64,000 nucleotides of DNA from Akkermansiaceae bacterium. GTDB taxonomy: Bacteria; Verrucomicrobiota; Verrucomicrobiia; Verrucomicrobiales; Akkermansiaceae. The translations under genes were made by a program, and so were the position numbers. The notes below the pieces were generated by a model. That model saw only the letters and a program-made list of their open reading frames with translations. It ran no database searches and was not told the DNA's origin. This document shows, in pieces, positions 26,151 through 36,000 of this stretch; position 1 is the stretch's first letter, and each line of letters opens with the position of its first letter. Location: assembly GCA_903827375.1 (NCBI GenBank), contig CAIKHZ010000030.1, positions 102,368 to 166,367 of the forward strand. The letters are read 5' to 3'.

Positions 26151-26534
26151 ATGAATTACACAATGATCCCGGAAAAGTTACATGAAATCATGAAAAAGGA
26201 CGGCGTGGTCGCTATCGCCACCTTGGGAACTGATGGACCACACATGGTGAACACTTGGAATAGCTATCTGAAAGTCTCACAAGATGGACGACTTTTTATC
26301 CCCGCCGGTTATATGCACAAGACGGAGGCTAACATTAAGAAAAATCCCAGTGTGCTGATTACCTTGGGCAGCAGCAAGGTGGAGGGCCTGCATGGATTGG
26401 GAGCCGGCTTCCTGATCAAAGGCACCGCACAGTTTGTGACATCCGGTCCTGATTTTGATTTCATGAAGGAAAAGTTCGGCTGGCTCCGAGCCACCTTGGC
26501 CGTTACAATCGAATCGGCTACTCAAACTTGGTGA
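26151..26534 (+). CDS. Small FMN-binding split-barrel protein
   Basis: This 127-residue protein resembles the FMN-binding protein of Desulfovibrio: the segments GVVAIATLGTDGPHMVNTWNS, MHKTEANIKKNP and VLITLGSSKVEG line up with that family from memory. It belongs to the pyridoxamine-phosphate-oxidase-like split-barrel fold and is expected to be cytoplasmic and to bind FMN, with an electron-transfer or reductase role. Its codons are more A/T-rich than its neighbours (many AAA, AAT, TTA), which may indicate recent transfer. The frame extends upstream to 26070 without homology; the ATG at 26151 follows an A-rich leader. A two-component system starts 52 bases downstream. Confidence 0.88.
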   Translation: MNYTMIPEKLHEIMKKDGVVAIATLGTDGPHMVNTWNSYLKVSQDGRLFIPAGYMHKTEANIKKNPSVLITLGSSKVEGLHGLGAGFLIKGTAQFVTSGPDFDFMKEKFGWLRATLAVTIESATQTW

Positions 26535-26586
26535 ATATAGGCACGCCTCCGAGCCGCCCATCACATAACTAACAAAATGGGCTGCT

Positions 26587-27681
26587 ATGACCGCAGACAA
26601 GACGATCGCTCAAACTCATTTCACCGGTCTGGTTAAGCGGATCGCGAACCCCTCACTCGGGGTGCTACGGAGGCAGCCGCCATGGATCACCTGCCTTGTC
26701 GCTCTCACTATGGTCGGGGTCATCGGCTGGATGGATCGGGTGACCGGCTGGGAATGGAATTTCTCCTTGTGTTACGCATTGCCCATAATCCTTGCTGTTT
26801 GGAGGATTGGCAAGCGCGCCGGCATCGCGTTTGCCATGATATGCACCGCTGCCTGGTGGGCGGCTGACGTGGGCGACAATCCCTACCAAACCGGCGCTGG
26901 ATTCGCGGTGGCCGTGGTCAGCCGCCTATTCTACTTCGCGGTGCTCGCCATCGCAGCGGCCGCAGTGAAGGAGCAACAGACGCTTGCCCGGACCCGCATC
27001 ATCTCGCTTGAACGGGAACAGGAACTCGAACGGCTTATCCTCGTGGCCAGCGAGCGGGAGCAACAACGCGTGGGACGCGACCTCCACGACGGCCTCGGGG
27101 CTCATCTCGCCGCAGTCGGCTATGCCGCTGCCTTTCTAGCCAATGACTTGCGCCCGCAGCACCCGGCTGAGGCCGTCAAAGCCGATCGAATTCGGGAAAT
27201 GATCAGCAACGCAATTTCCCTCACTCGGGATCTGGCCCGCGGAATCTATCCTGTGAAAATCGAAGGCAACGGGCTTGCAATCGCCTTGGAAGAACTCGCC
27301 CGCAATGCCGACAGTTTGACACCTGCGGACGTCGTCTATAGCGAAACAGGGATCTCAAAGGTGGAGGATCCGGAGGTGGGCATGCACCTTTACCGGATTG
27401 CACAGGAGGCGCTGGCCAACGCTCTGAAGCACAGCGCTGCCCACAAAATCACGCTTGCTCTCAACCAGTTCGATGACTCACTCCTCTTGGTCGTGACAGA
27501 CGACGGCAACGGCATGGCTTCGGCAGTCGGCGACACCGCTTGCATGGGCCTGTCTTCGATGAAATACCGCGCTCGCGCCATCGGGGGAGTCTTCACCATT
27601 CGCTCGACACCCGGGCACGGCACACTCGTTTCCTGCAAAATCCCAAACCCTCCACCCCAGCCAGCAAATTCAGCGCCATGA
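26587..27681 (+). CDS. NarX-type membrane sensor histidine kinase
   Basis: This 364-residue kinase has an N-terminal membrane domain of about three helices (residues 35-125, including WITCLVALTMVGVIGW and LFYFAVLAIAAAAV), with no large periplasmic sensor loop. A coiled linker (LEREQELERLILVASEREQQR) leads into a HisKA_3 dimerisation domain whose phosphorylated histidine is H167 in GRDLHDGLGAHLAAVG. The HATPase domain has IAQEALANALKHS (N box) and TDDGNGM (G box). It should phosphorylate the NarL-type regulator encoded directly downstream, whose ATG overlaps its stop by 4 bases. The signal is unknown; the FMN-binding protein just upstream is a possible functional neighbour. Confidence 0.94.
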   Translation: MTADKTIAQTHFTGLVKRIANPSLGVLRRQPPWITCLVALTMVGVIGWMDRVTGWEWNFSLCYALPIILAVWRIGKRAGIAFAMICTAAWWAADVGDNPYQTGAGFAVAVVSRLFYFAVLAIAAAAVKEQQTLARTRIISLEREQELERLILVASEREQQRVGRDLHDGLGAHLAAVGYAAAFLANDLRPQHPAEAVKADRIREMISNAISLTRDLARGIYPVKIEGNGLAIALEELARNADSLTPADVVYSETGISKVEDPEVGMHLYRIAQEALANALKHSAAHKITLALNQFDDSLLLVVTDDGNGMASAVGDTACMGLSSMKYRARAIGGVFTIRSTPGHGTLVSCKIPNPPPQPANSAP

Positions 27682-28346
27682 ACCCATCCTGCTGCAAAAA
27701 AAAGCGCATTCTCGTCGTCGAGGATCACCCACTCTTTCGCGCCATGCTCGTGCAACTCATCGACCAGCAACTCGGCATGATCGTCTGCGGCGAGGCAAAC
27801 AACATCAACGATGCACTGGCCATCATCGAGCAACAGACCCCGGATGCCGCGATCATTGACCTGACTTTGGCCGGCTCCAGCGGGCTGGAACTGATCAAGG
27901 ACCTCAAAGCCCGCCACATCCACCTGCCCGTGCTCGTTCTCTCAATGCACTCGGAAAGACTTTACGCGGAGCGCGTCTTGCATGCCGGCGCCAAGGGGTT
28001 TGTCTCCAAAGAGGAATCCCCGGAGCAGGTCATCTCTGCCATTCATGCCGTCACCAATGGCGAAATCTACGTCAGCAAGCGGATAAGCCAGCAAATTTTG
28101 GAGCGGCAGACCCGCGGCGGCAAACCCGTCGCCGCAACCGGGGTGGATCTGCTGTCCGACCGCGAAATCGAAGTCTATCAACTCATGGGGGAAGGTCTTA
28201 GCTCATCCGAAATCTCCGACCGCCTCCGCCTCGCTCCCACCACCGTTGACAGTTACCGCGCTCGAATCAAGGTGAAGCTGGGTATTAAAAATGCCGCAAG
28301 CCTCTATCAACACGCCGCCCGCTGGGTCACTGAGCACGGTGTGTAG
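27678..28346 (+). CDS. NarL/FixJ-type response regulator
   Basis: This 222-residue regulator has a receiver domain with acidic pair ED at residues 16-17, phosphorylatable D61 (AIIDLTLAG), a switch region PVLVLSM and lysine in AKGFVSKEE. A LuxR-type helix-turn-helix follows from about residue 155 (LLSDREIEVYQLMGEGLSSSEISDRLRLAPTTVDSY). It should be phosphorylated by the upstream kinase and bind DNA as a dimer. The frame opens at 27540 within the kinase gene, but the ATG at 27678 in the ATGA overlap is the logical start. It is followed by a closely related stand-alone receiver. Confidence 0.95.
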   Translation: MNPSCCKKKRILVVEDHPLFRAMLVQLIDQQLGMIVCGEANNINDALAIIEQQTPDAAIIDLTLAGSSGLELIKDLKARHIHLPVLVLSMHSERLYAERVLHAGAKGFVSKEESPEQVISAIHAVTNGEIYVSKRISQQILERQTRGGKPVAATGVDLLSDREIEVYQLMGEGLSSSEISDRLRLAPTTVDSYRARIKVKLGIKNAASLYQHAARWVTEHGV

Positions 28347-28406
28347 TGATTTTTGCCACGCCGCCTGCCTGTTGTGTACCTCCGCTCCGTTAGGCATGCT
28401 TCACCC

Positions 28407-28796
28407 ATGCCGATTCCTGCGAAAAAAATACTCATCGTGGAAGACCATCTTTTCTTCCGCGCCATGCTGGTTAGACTCGTCAGAGATGAACCCGACATGA
28501 TCGTGTGCGGTCAGACGGATAACGTCGCAGATGCGCTCAACCTCATCGACCAAACCCATCCCGATGTCGCCCTCGTCGATCTCACGCTGAGCGGATCGAA
28601 CGGGCTCGACTTGATCAGTGAACTAAACGCGAAAAACGTCGAACTCCCTGTATTGGTCCTCTCGATGCACCCCAAAAACCTCTGCGCGGATCGCGTCATC
28701 CGTGCCGGCGCAAAGGCCTATGTTTCCAAACAGGAACTGCCCGAGGCCGTCGTCGCTGCCATTCGCTCAATCTTTCTGGAAGCCGTACCCGCGTAA
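28407..28796 (+). CDS. Stand-alone receiver domain, truncated duplicate
   Basis: This 129-residue protein is a receiver domain only, with acidic pair EDH, D58 (ALVDLTLSG), PVLVLSM and a lysine in AKAYVSKQE. It is clearly similar along its length to the receiver of the preceding regulator (shared blocks VEDH, FFRAML, MIVCG, GAK.YVSK), which indicates a tandem duplication. It ends where the HTH domain would begin, so it cannot bind DNA the same way. It could act as a phosphate sink or protein-interaction output for the neighbouring kinase. The start is ATG at 28407; an upstream in-frame ATG at 28353 adds residues without homology. Confidence 0.88.
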   Translation: MPIPAKKILIVEDHLFFRAMLVRLVRDEPDMIVCGQTDNVADALNLIDQTHPDVALVDLTLSGSNGLDLISELNAKNVELPVLVLSMHPKNLCADRVIRAGAKAYVSKQELPEAVVAAIRSIFLEAVPA

Positions 28797-29107
28797 ACCA
28801 CTTAGGAATATTTTTGCTAGACCGAGCGACAACACGCCCCAAAACCATCAAGCATCCAAGGTTCAGAACTCCGGAATCGACCTCGCTTTCAATAACCGAA
28901 CGAGTCAGTCGGATTTTCTAACTGTCGGCTGTGGGCGGAAGCGCAACTCCACAAACAAATGCTACCGTGCGAGCAGCAACCGCCGGGTGGGCGGATAGAG
29001 GTGGCAATAAGTCGCCGCATGACTCATCTGAAAAATAGTGAAATGCTTCAAATTTCAGGCATTGATAATCAACGGATTTACGTTGCAGGAGGACTGGTTC
29101 CATCGCA
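28797..29107. other. 311-base gap with no recognised gene
   Basis: This stretch between the receiver gene and malQ is richer in A and T than its surroundings. One frame contains a faint LSITERV string reminiscent of the LSDREIEV of LuxR domains, so it may hold the eroded HTH of the duplicated regulator, but stop codons and poor similarity make this weak. No terminator with a T run was seen for either flanking gene. Confidence 0.35.
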
Positions 29108-31825
29108 TCAGCGACCGGAGGCATTGACCATGTCGAGCAGGCGGGCATTGAAGGGTCCGGCTGCGGCGAGTTGCTCGATGCCGAGGAACATGCGGTAGCG
29201 CCAGTAATGAGGCATGTTGGCAGGCACGTTGATGCGCTCTGCGGCGGGATCGGGATGGCGGAGGGATTCATCCATCGCCAAAAAATCCTGCAGGGGGATA
29301 AGCGCCCACATGGCCGGCGAGTGGAGGTGCAGCGCGAGGATGCTGGCAGCGGTATCGCCGGAGAGGTTGAGCGAAGGAAAATCCACACCTAACAAACTCC
29401 AAGCAAAGTGGCCGGTGAGTTTGGCGTCTTCGCGCCACCATTCTCGAAGGGTGGGCATATCATGAGTGGACGGGCTAACAACACTCAAGTACGGAGCGTC
29501 GGCCGGGTGGGAAAACTCGGCGTGGAGGGTTTTGGGCATGCGTTGGATTTCTAGAGATAGAAGGCCGAGTTCTGCCATCACGCCGGGCACACAGGACGGC
29601 ACCATCCCCAAATCCTCGCCACATAAGAGCATCGGGGTGGCTTTGCGCAATACCGGCAGCTTTTGATAGCCGCAGGCCTGCCAAAATTCTTCCTGCCGTC
29701 GATGGAAGTAATCCTCATACAGCTCATCGAAGCGCCACTTCACATCGGCGTCCAATTCTTGATAGGACCGGGTGCTTCGCATTTGGCAACGCGGATGAAA
29801 CAGCCGTCCTCCGCTTCCCGGAACATCAAACAATAACACTTCACTCACACAATCCATCAGTGCGTCGCGGATCCTTTGGTGGCGGGCCCGCCCCGGGGCA
29901 CCGGGCGCGCAAGCCTCTTGGAAAAACCCGGCTATTTGGCGCTGGGTGGAGACAGATTCCTTCAACTTCCAATAATCATATCCACAGGGTTCGAGATATT
30001 GGTCTTTGACCCACCCGAGATCGCTGCCAAAGCGCTCGGCCAACGAGTGCTCGCGTAGATACGGGCGGCAATACCGGCAAAAATCAAAACCGATCCCACG
30101 CGCCTGCAATTCCTCCAGGGTCACCGGCAGCGCCGGCTCAAACCAGCCCATGATGCCTTCCACCTGGTCCTGCGGAACCTGCCAAATCCGGAAAAACCCA
30201 AGGATGTGATCGATTCGATAGGCATCGAAGTATCGGCCAAGATGCGCCAAGCGCGCCCTCCACCAGGCGTAGTCCTCGCGTTGCATCGCCTCCCAGTTAT
30301 ACGTTGGAAACCCCCAGTTCTGGCCCTTGGTAGCAAAGGCATCCGGCGGTGCCCCAGCCTGCGCCGTCATCTTGAACAGGTGCGGCAATGACCAGGCTTC
30401 AACCGAGTGACGGTCGATACCGATAGGCAAGTCTCCCTTGAGGACGATGCCGCGCTGGTGCAGGTGCCTCACTGCGGCACTCAGCTGGCGCTCCAGTTCG
30501 TATTGCAGCCAAATATGATAGAAAACCTCCGGCCAACTAGCAGAAGTCTTGCCAGCCAGCGCATCCACCCGTTCGCGATCATAAGTTGACCACTCGCCCC
30601 AGCGGCTGAAGTCGGCAGTCTGGTGGCGCTCGCGCAATAGGCAGAACACCGCGTATGGAACCAACCACTCGCGGTTATGCTTGAGAAATTTGTGAATGGC
30701 CGGGTCTGCCATCAGGGCGGCCTGATGGTGTTGATATATCTGGCGGGTCAGATCTACCTTGCTCCGCATCACCGCCTCATAGTCCACTGCTGGGAGCTCG
30801 TTGAGTTGAAGGCGAGCGCTACCGAGTTGCTCGGCAAATTCCGGCGGCATCGAATAGGGGAGGTCGCCGATGCGCAGGTAGAGCGGATGCAGGGCCCAGC
30901 CGCTAATCGCCGAATACGGATAGGAATCCGTCCAATCGCCGGCTGATGTGGTATCATTGACCGGCAGGATTTGGATCATGCGCAGGCCGACGCCGGCGGC
31001 CCAGTCGGCCAGAGCTGTTAGATCAGCGAATTCGCCGACGCCGAGTCCCTGCGCACTGCGCAACGAGAACACCGGAACCGCGACTCCGCAGCCACGGAAC
31101 ATTTCCTTGGGAGGGCGGGCATAGCCTTCGTCGCTCACCCGCGTCCAATGGCGCGGCCCCCGGGCATGGCTCGCCAGCAGACGGTTAGATCCTTGTTCGA
31201 TTGAGAGCATGCGCCCGCTCTCCACCTCACACAGGCCGTATTTGTATTGGATATGACCGGCTGCGGGCAGGCTCAGGGCGACCCTCCAGACGTTGGCGGC
31301 GATTTCCTCCAGCGGCAAATGGCGCTGCCAATCCCAGTCGCCTAGTTCCCGCACGCTGCCTAGCAGACAGGGCCGCTGCCCCACCGGGACAGCCGCCATG
31401 CGCAACACGAATTCCATGTTAGCCGAAGCGACTGCGGGCGTGGCCGGTGGGAACGGCCCACGTTTGGGCAATAGCACGGCGAAGGGCTTGGTTTCCAACG
31501 CATAGTCAGGAGTGCCTGCCGAGCACCAAGTGTCCAACAAATCAACCCCGTCCCGGGTGGCAGGGTCCAATTCGACAAGCCGCGGCACCAGCCACTCGTC
31601 GAGCTGGAAACCCTTGTTTTCCTGGCGAAGTTGATAGTGATAGGACAAGCGCAGCGGCCCGCTCCCCTGCAGAGCCACAGTCACTTCCCATTGCCTCTCA
31701 TTGAGCCAGCGCAGCGGCAGCACCTGCTCGATGCGGACACCACTGCCAGTGAAAAATGCCGCCAGATTCAACCAGAGCGACTGCCCGGGCACGCTGCGGT
31801 AATTGACGCGAAAGACGAGATCCAT
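29108..31825 (-). CDS. malQ: 4-alpha-glucanotransferase, DPE2-like, with N-terminal CBM20 domains
   Basis: This GH77 enzyme transfers alpha-1,4-glucan segments in maltose and glycogen metabolism. It is much longer than classic MalQ (about 905 residues against 500-700) because two starch-binding CBM20-type domains precede the catalytic barrel, as in plant DPE2 and its bacterial relatives; the second includes LLGSVRELGDWDW. Catalytic residues are the nucleophile aspartate in YFDAYRIDHILGFF, the acid glutamate in CGEDLG and the aspartate in STHDMPTLR. A TTG at 31891, directly after the trpD stop, would add 22 residues; the ATG at 31825 fits the CBM start better. Confidence 0.93.
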   Translation of the reverse strand: MDLVFRVNYRSVPGQSLWLNLAAFFTGSGVRIEQVLPLRWLNERQWEVTVALQGSGPLRLSYHYQLRQENKGFQLDEWLVPRLVELDPATRDGVDLLDTWCSAGTPDYALETKPFAVLLPKRGPFPPATPAVASANMEFVLRMAAVPVGQRPCLLGSVRELGDWDWQRHLPLEEIAANVWRVALSLPAAGHIQYKYGLCEVESGRMLSIEQGSNRLLASHARGPRHWTRVSDEGYARPPKEMFRGCGVAVPVFSLRSAQGLGVGEFADLTALADWAAGVGLRMIQILPVNDTTSAGDWTDSYPYSAISGWALHPLYLRIGDLPYSMPPEFAEQLGSARLQLNELPAVDYEAVMRSKVDLTRQIYQHHQAALMADPAIHKFLKHNREWLVPYAVFCLLRERHQTADFSRWGEWSTYDRERVDALAGKTSASWPEVFYHIWLQYELERQLSAAVRHLHQRGIVLKGDLPIGIDRHSVEAWSLPHLFKMTAQAGAPPDAFATKGQNWGFPTYNWEAMQREDYAWWRARLAHLGRYFDAYRIDHILGFFRIWQVPQDQVEGIMGWFEPALPVTLEELQARGIGFDFCRYCRPYLREHSLAERFGSDLGWVKDQYLEPCGYDYWKLKESVSTQRQIAGFFQEACAPGAPGRARHQRIRDALMDCVSEVLLFDVPGSGGRLFHPRCQMRSTRSYQELDADVKWRFDELYEDYFHRRQEEFWQACGYQKLPVLRKATPMLLCGEDLGMVPSCVPGVMAELGLLSLEIQRMPKTLHAEFSHPADAPYLSVVSPSTHDMPTLREWWREDAKLTGHFAWSLLGVDFPSLNLSGDTAASILALHLHSPAMWALIPLQDFLAMDESLRHPDPAAERINVPANMPHYWRYRMFLGIEQLAAAGPFNARLLDMVNASGR

Positions 31826-31891
31826 GGAAACTTGATGGGACGGTGGTGCCTGCAACGCAGTCAGTACGATCCATTGAAAATGGTTAGTCAA

Positions 31892-32938
31892 TCAATGTTT
31901 CGCTGCCTTTTGCAGCAAGCGGAGGCGCGCCAGGGCGGCACCGCTGGCGAGCAATTCGCGTGACACCTCAATGCCATCTCCGAGGTCATCGGCCAAGCCG
32001 GCGCAGGCGAGGGCGGCACCGGCGTTGAGCAAGACCATGTCGCGTTTGGGGCCGGTATCGCGTCCCGCGAGGATGGCCTCGAGGATGGCGGCATTGGCCT
32101 TGGCATCGCCGCCTTGCAGGTCTGCGACCTCGGCGTGCTGCAAGCCGAAATCCCGCGGGCGGACTTCTTCGTCCGCGATGTCCTGGTAGCTTCCGGATTT
32201 GCAGATGCGGGTTGAGCCCATCAAGCTGAGTTCATCCACGGAGCGGCCATCGCCAGTGGTGCCGTGGACCACCCACGCACTGTCGCGGCCGAGGTTTTCG
32301 AGAATCTCGGCAAACGCCGGACACAGTTCGCGCGAAAACACACCGACGAGCTGGCATTGCGGTTGGGCCGGATTGAGCAAAGGCCCGATGATGTTGAAAA
32401 TCGTCCGCACACCGCGGGCCGCCAAGGTTTTTCGAACACTTGAAACCGCCTTGAACGCCGGGTGGTACGCCGGGGCAAACATGAAACCGACCCCGGCTTT
32501 TTCGAGGCATCGGCGGAACCCGTCGGCTGGCAAATCGATGCGGATGCCGAGTGCCTCCAGCACATCTGCACCGCCGCTGGGCGAGGTGATCCCGCGGTTG
32601 CCGTGCTTGACGACCACCGCGCCGGCCGCTGCTGCGACAAACATGGCGGTGGTCGAAACATTGAACAAATTGAGCTTGTCGCCACCGGTCCCACACAGGT
32701 CCAGAGTGGGTCCTTCCAGATCTAGCAAGCCCATGTGCGGGTCCACCGCCCGCTCGAGAAACACCTCCACAAACCCGGCAATTTCCGCCGGCGTCTCACC
32801 CTTTTTGGTCAGCGCCTCTAGCAAATGCTCCTTTTTCTCATCGGCCACCGCCGCATTGAGAAGCAAATTTGCCGCCACCTCGACCTCGCGTGAGGAAAGC
32901 TCGTGTCCTTGTTCCAAGTGATGTATCAGCGCGTCCAC
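31892..32938 (-). CDS. trpD: Anthranilate phosphoribosyltransferase
   Basis: This 348-residue enzyme joins anthranilate to phosphoribosyl pyrophosphate, the second step of tryptophan synthesis. The PRPP-binding loop is DLCGTGGDKLNLFNVST, followed by AVVVKHGNRGITSPSGGADVLEALG, and the anthranilate-side segment HPAFKAV and IFNIIGPLLNPA are all present. The length matches the family. The start is a GTG at 32938. No other trp gene lies in the window, so it is detached from a trp operon. The malQ gene begins immediately downstream. Confidence 0.96.
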   Translation of the reverse strand: MDALIHHLEQGHELSSREVEVAANLLLNAAVADEKKEHLLEALTKKGETPAEIAGFVEVFLERAVDPHMGLLDLEGPTLDLCGTGGDKLNLFNVSTTAMFVAAAAGAVVVKHGNRGITSPSGGADVLEALGIRIDLPADGFRRCLEKAGVGFMFAPAYHPAFKAVSSVRKTLAARGVRTIFNIIGPLLNPAQPQCQLVGVFSRELCPAFAEILENLGRDSAWVVHGTTGDGRSVDELSLMGSTRICKSGSYQDIADEEVRPRDFGLQHAEVADLQGGDAKANAAILEAILAGRDTGPKRDMVLLNAGAALACAGLADDLGDGIEVSRELLASGAALARLRLLQKAAKH

Positions 32939-33084
32939 GGCGCAACGCTAGCACCAATTGATGCCGCCGCCACAGGAAACATCACGCCGCAAATTCCTGC
33001 CCAGGCGACGAACCTCAGAGGGTCTGACAAATTTTTTGAAAATAATACTTCCGCTTGTGGGGACCTTAGTTTAAACCGCCAAGT

Positions 33085-36000
33085 GTGAGCGCGAGGAAAT
33101 CATGGATCGTTCCGTTTCTCCTTTTCTCAGCCGTCATCGGCCGGGCCCAGCAACCGTCGCCAATCCCGGATTTTTCCGAGGGATTCAAGCAACTTGTGGC
33201 TCTCGGGATGCCGGCGCTGGATGCCAAGGCCACGTGGGCGATGCTTCCCGAGTCCGCTAACTCCAACTACGAGCTGCGGGATGTCACCAAATCAGTCAAG
33301 GGCAACGCCTGGCTGCTGCCGGTCACCGATGACAAGTCCCGCGCCATCAGCCTTGGCGGCGTAGATGTCATCGAACTCAAGGCAGCGAAGAAGCGCCCGG
33401 CCGAGCTGGATCTAACCAAGGACGTTGAATCGATCCTCGCCGGGTTCAAGAAAATCGTCGCCAAGAGGACTGCCGACGACGTTCGGGATCCGTTCGGCTC
33501 CGTCTCCAGCTACAGTGCTTCTAACTTTGGCAGCTTCCTGCTGTTTGCCGCCCAACTCCATCAAACCGGCCGCACCGCACTAGCCAACCGGCTCGCGCTG
33601 GCCGTGTTCGAGGTGTACCCGTCGCGTGAGGCCGCCGTCGATGCCGCCGTGGATGTGCTGGCCGGCCATTTCTATCAACAGGCGTGCCGTGCGTTCTTTG
33701 TATCCGGGGATTGGGCGGCCTATCACACGGCGCTGGCCAGCCTCTGCAAGCGCTTCCCGCGCGGTTGGTCAAACCGCGATGCCGTGGCCATGCTGCTGCC
33801 CCAATTGGAGAAGCAAGCCACCGGCACCAAGGCACCGCCACCCACCTTGCCGGAGGTCACGATCGACCCTCGGGCCATCGCCATCATCCGCGAACTCACC
33901 GACAAGCCGCCCGCCGATCCTAACGAAAAGCCAAAGGACAAAAAGTCCCCAGCCCTTTCCGCCGCCGTGCGCTATCGGATGCAGATGAGCGAAGGCTACG
34001 GAAACGATGGCGAGGCATACGGTCCGGGCTCGCTCTGGCTGATCCAAGCGGAGGCGGATGCCGACCCCAGTGCCTCCGTGCCATTCCGGCTTGCCGCCTT
34101 GAAAATGGCCGCCATCCCGGCGCTCGCAGCCCTGACTGGCGATCCGTTCCTCACCCACCTGCCCAACGCCCGCTCATATTCGGGTTACTACTCGTCGAGA
34201 GGCAGCGATGAGGATCGCACACTGGGCCTGTACGCCGCACTCAACCGCCCCGCCACCCGCGGCGAAATCGCCATCCGCCTCCTCGCCGCCACCCTCCCGG
34301 AATCCCAGCACGAAAGCGATCCGTCCCAGGTTGATCCGGATGCCATCCGCGAGACCGCCCTGGCCTTTTGGAATGATCACAAAGACGCCACCCGCGAGGA
34401 GCTGGCCGCCGTTTTCCTCCGCGACGGGTCGAGCAATCAATCGTCGCAAGCCGCCTCCATCCTTGCCGCCTCCACCGAGCCCAAGGCGCATCAGGCGTTT
34501 GAAGCCTACGCCCTCGCCGCCGATCCGGCCATCGCCACTTTTCAGGACGTGCAAACTTATTTGCGCAGCCGCAAGGCCGCCGCCAAACCGTTCCTCGAAG
34601 CCTACGCCAAACTCGTGCGCAGCCAGAGCAGTGCCGGCGACTCCGAGGACACCAACCCACACGCGTGGCTCGTCAAACAAGCCGGCGGTGCCGAAAAAAT
34701 CCTCAAACAGCTAGAAACCCTCGTCGGCGGCCAATCCCCACGGGCCCTCGCCCTCCAAATCGCCAAGGGCAAACCCGCCGATGCCCAAGCTGCCATCAGC
34801 TCACTGTCCGACATGTTGGCAGACGCCACCCCAGTCAAACACCTCCACGCCCTCCTCGAAGGGGCCAATGCCGCCACCGATGCCACTGTGCGCGCCAGGT
34901 TCCTATCCGTCACCTCGATGATCCGCTGGGAAGCCGATGAAGCCGATACCGAGCCAACCGATGAGGCGGATCCCGCTGTAAAGCCAGCAGACAAGCCCGC
35001 CAAGGAGGACGCAAAGGAGCCTGCCGAGCCCGAAGAGCGCAAAGTGTCCGAACCCGAAGCCGTCGTCTGGAGAAAGCTTCTCGCCGACACCCGCAGCGTT
35101 TCAAGCCAATTCAACCCGCAGAACCGGTACCAGCGCTACGGAACGGACAGCGAACCAACCATTGCGGAAATTGCCGCCTGCGCGTTTGAAACGTCCGTTC
35201 AACCCAGCGCCTACAGCGACGCCCATTCCGCATCCGTCATTCTCAATAAGACCGCCAGCGCCATCCTCGTCGAGCATGCCAATGCCCGCCTAGCCGGCAA
35301 ACCCGTGCCGCCACTGCCCGATGCTTCAAAAGTCACCGAGGAACACCTCGCTGAAATCGTCGCCACTGCCGGGAAAAAGCCCGCCGCCGAGATCCACCCC
35401 TACCTCACATCCCTCAGCCCTGACGAACGCGCCGCTTGGCTGGAATGGTTCAAGGACTCGGAAGATCCGCCCAAGCCGGAATCCGTCAAAACCCTTCAAC
35501 ATATCATCACCTCCCGCACCCAGGAAAAAAGCCCTAGCTTCCCGGATGTGAAGGGTGCCGGCAACATCGACGTCGGCTTCAGCATCTCCGCAGACACCCT
35601 AACGAAGCACATCGAGTCCCTCGCCGCCGAAATTGACAAGCACTCCCGCACTTACATCGGCATCAGCCCGGCAAACTTCGGCCCGGGCCTGGAGCTCACA
35701 ACCTGCGTCTTCCCGCTCAAACCCAAGCCCGCCAAGAGCCCCAGCCCGGATGCATCTGACGAACAAGGACGCCGCGGCGTCATCACCGGCGCCCAGATTT
35801 TTTCTGAAGCCATCAACACGCTTGGGGCCAACAAAAATGCCACCGGCATCGTGATAGCCTACGCCAGCGCCTTCGACAGCCGCAGCTCCAGCACCTCCGT
35901 GTGGCTCGTCAAAGATGGCAAAGCCACTCTGCTGGGACCTGGCGTGGACCCCGAGGATGCATCCGGGGAGGTATCTGGGGAGCCCTTCGCCGCCACCGTC

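Noticed and set aside
28797..29107. Remnant HTH domain after the stand-alone receiver
   Set aside because: One faint LSITERV match in another frame is not enough; the rest cannot be aligned with LuxR HTH domains.
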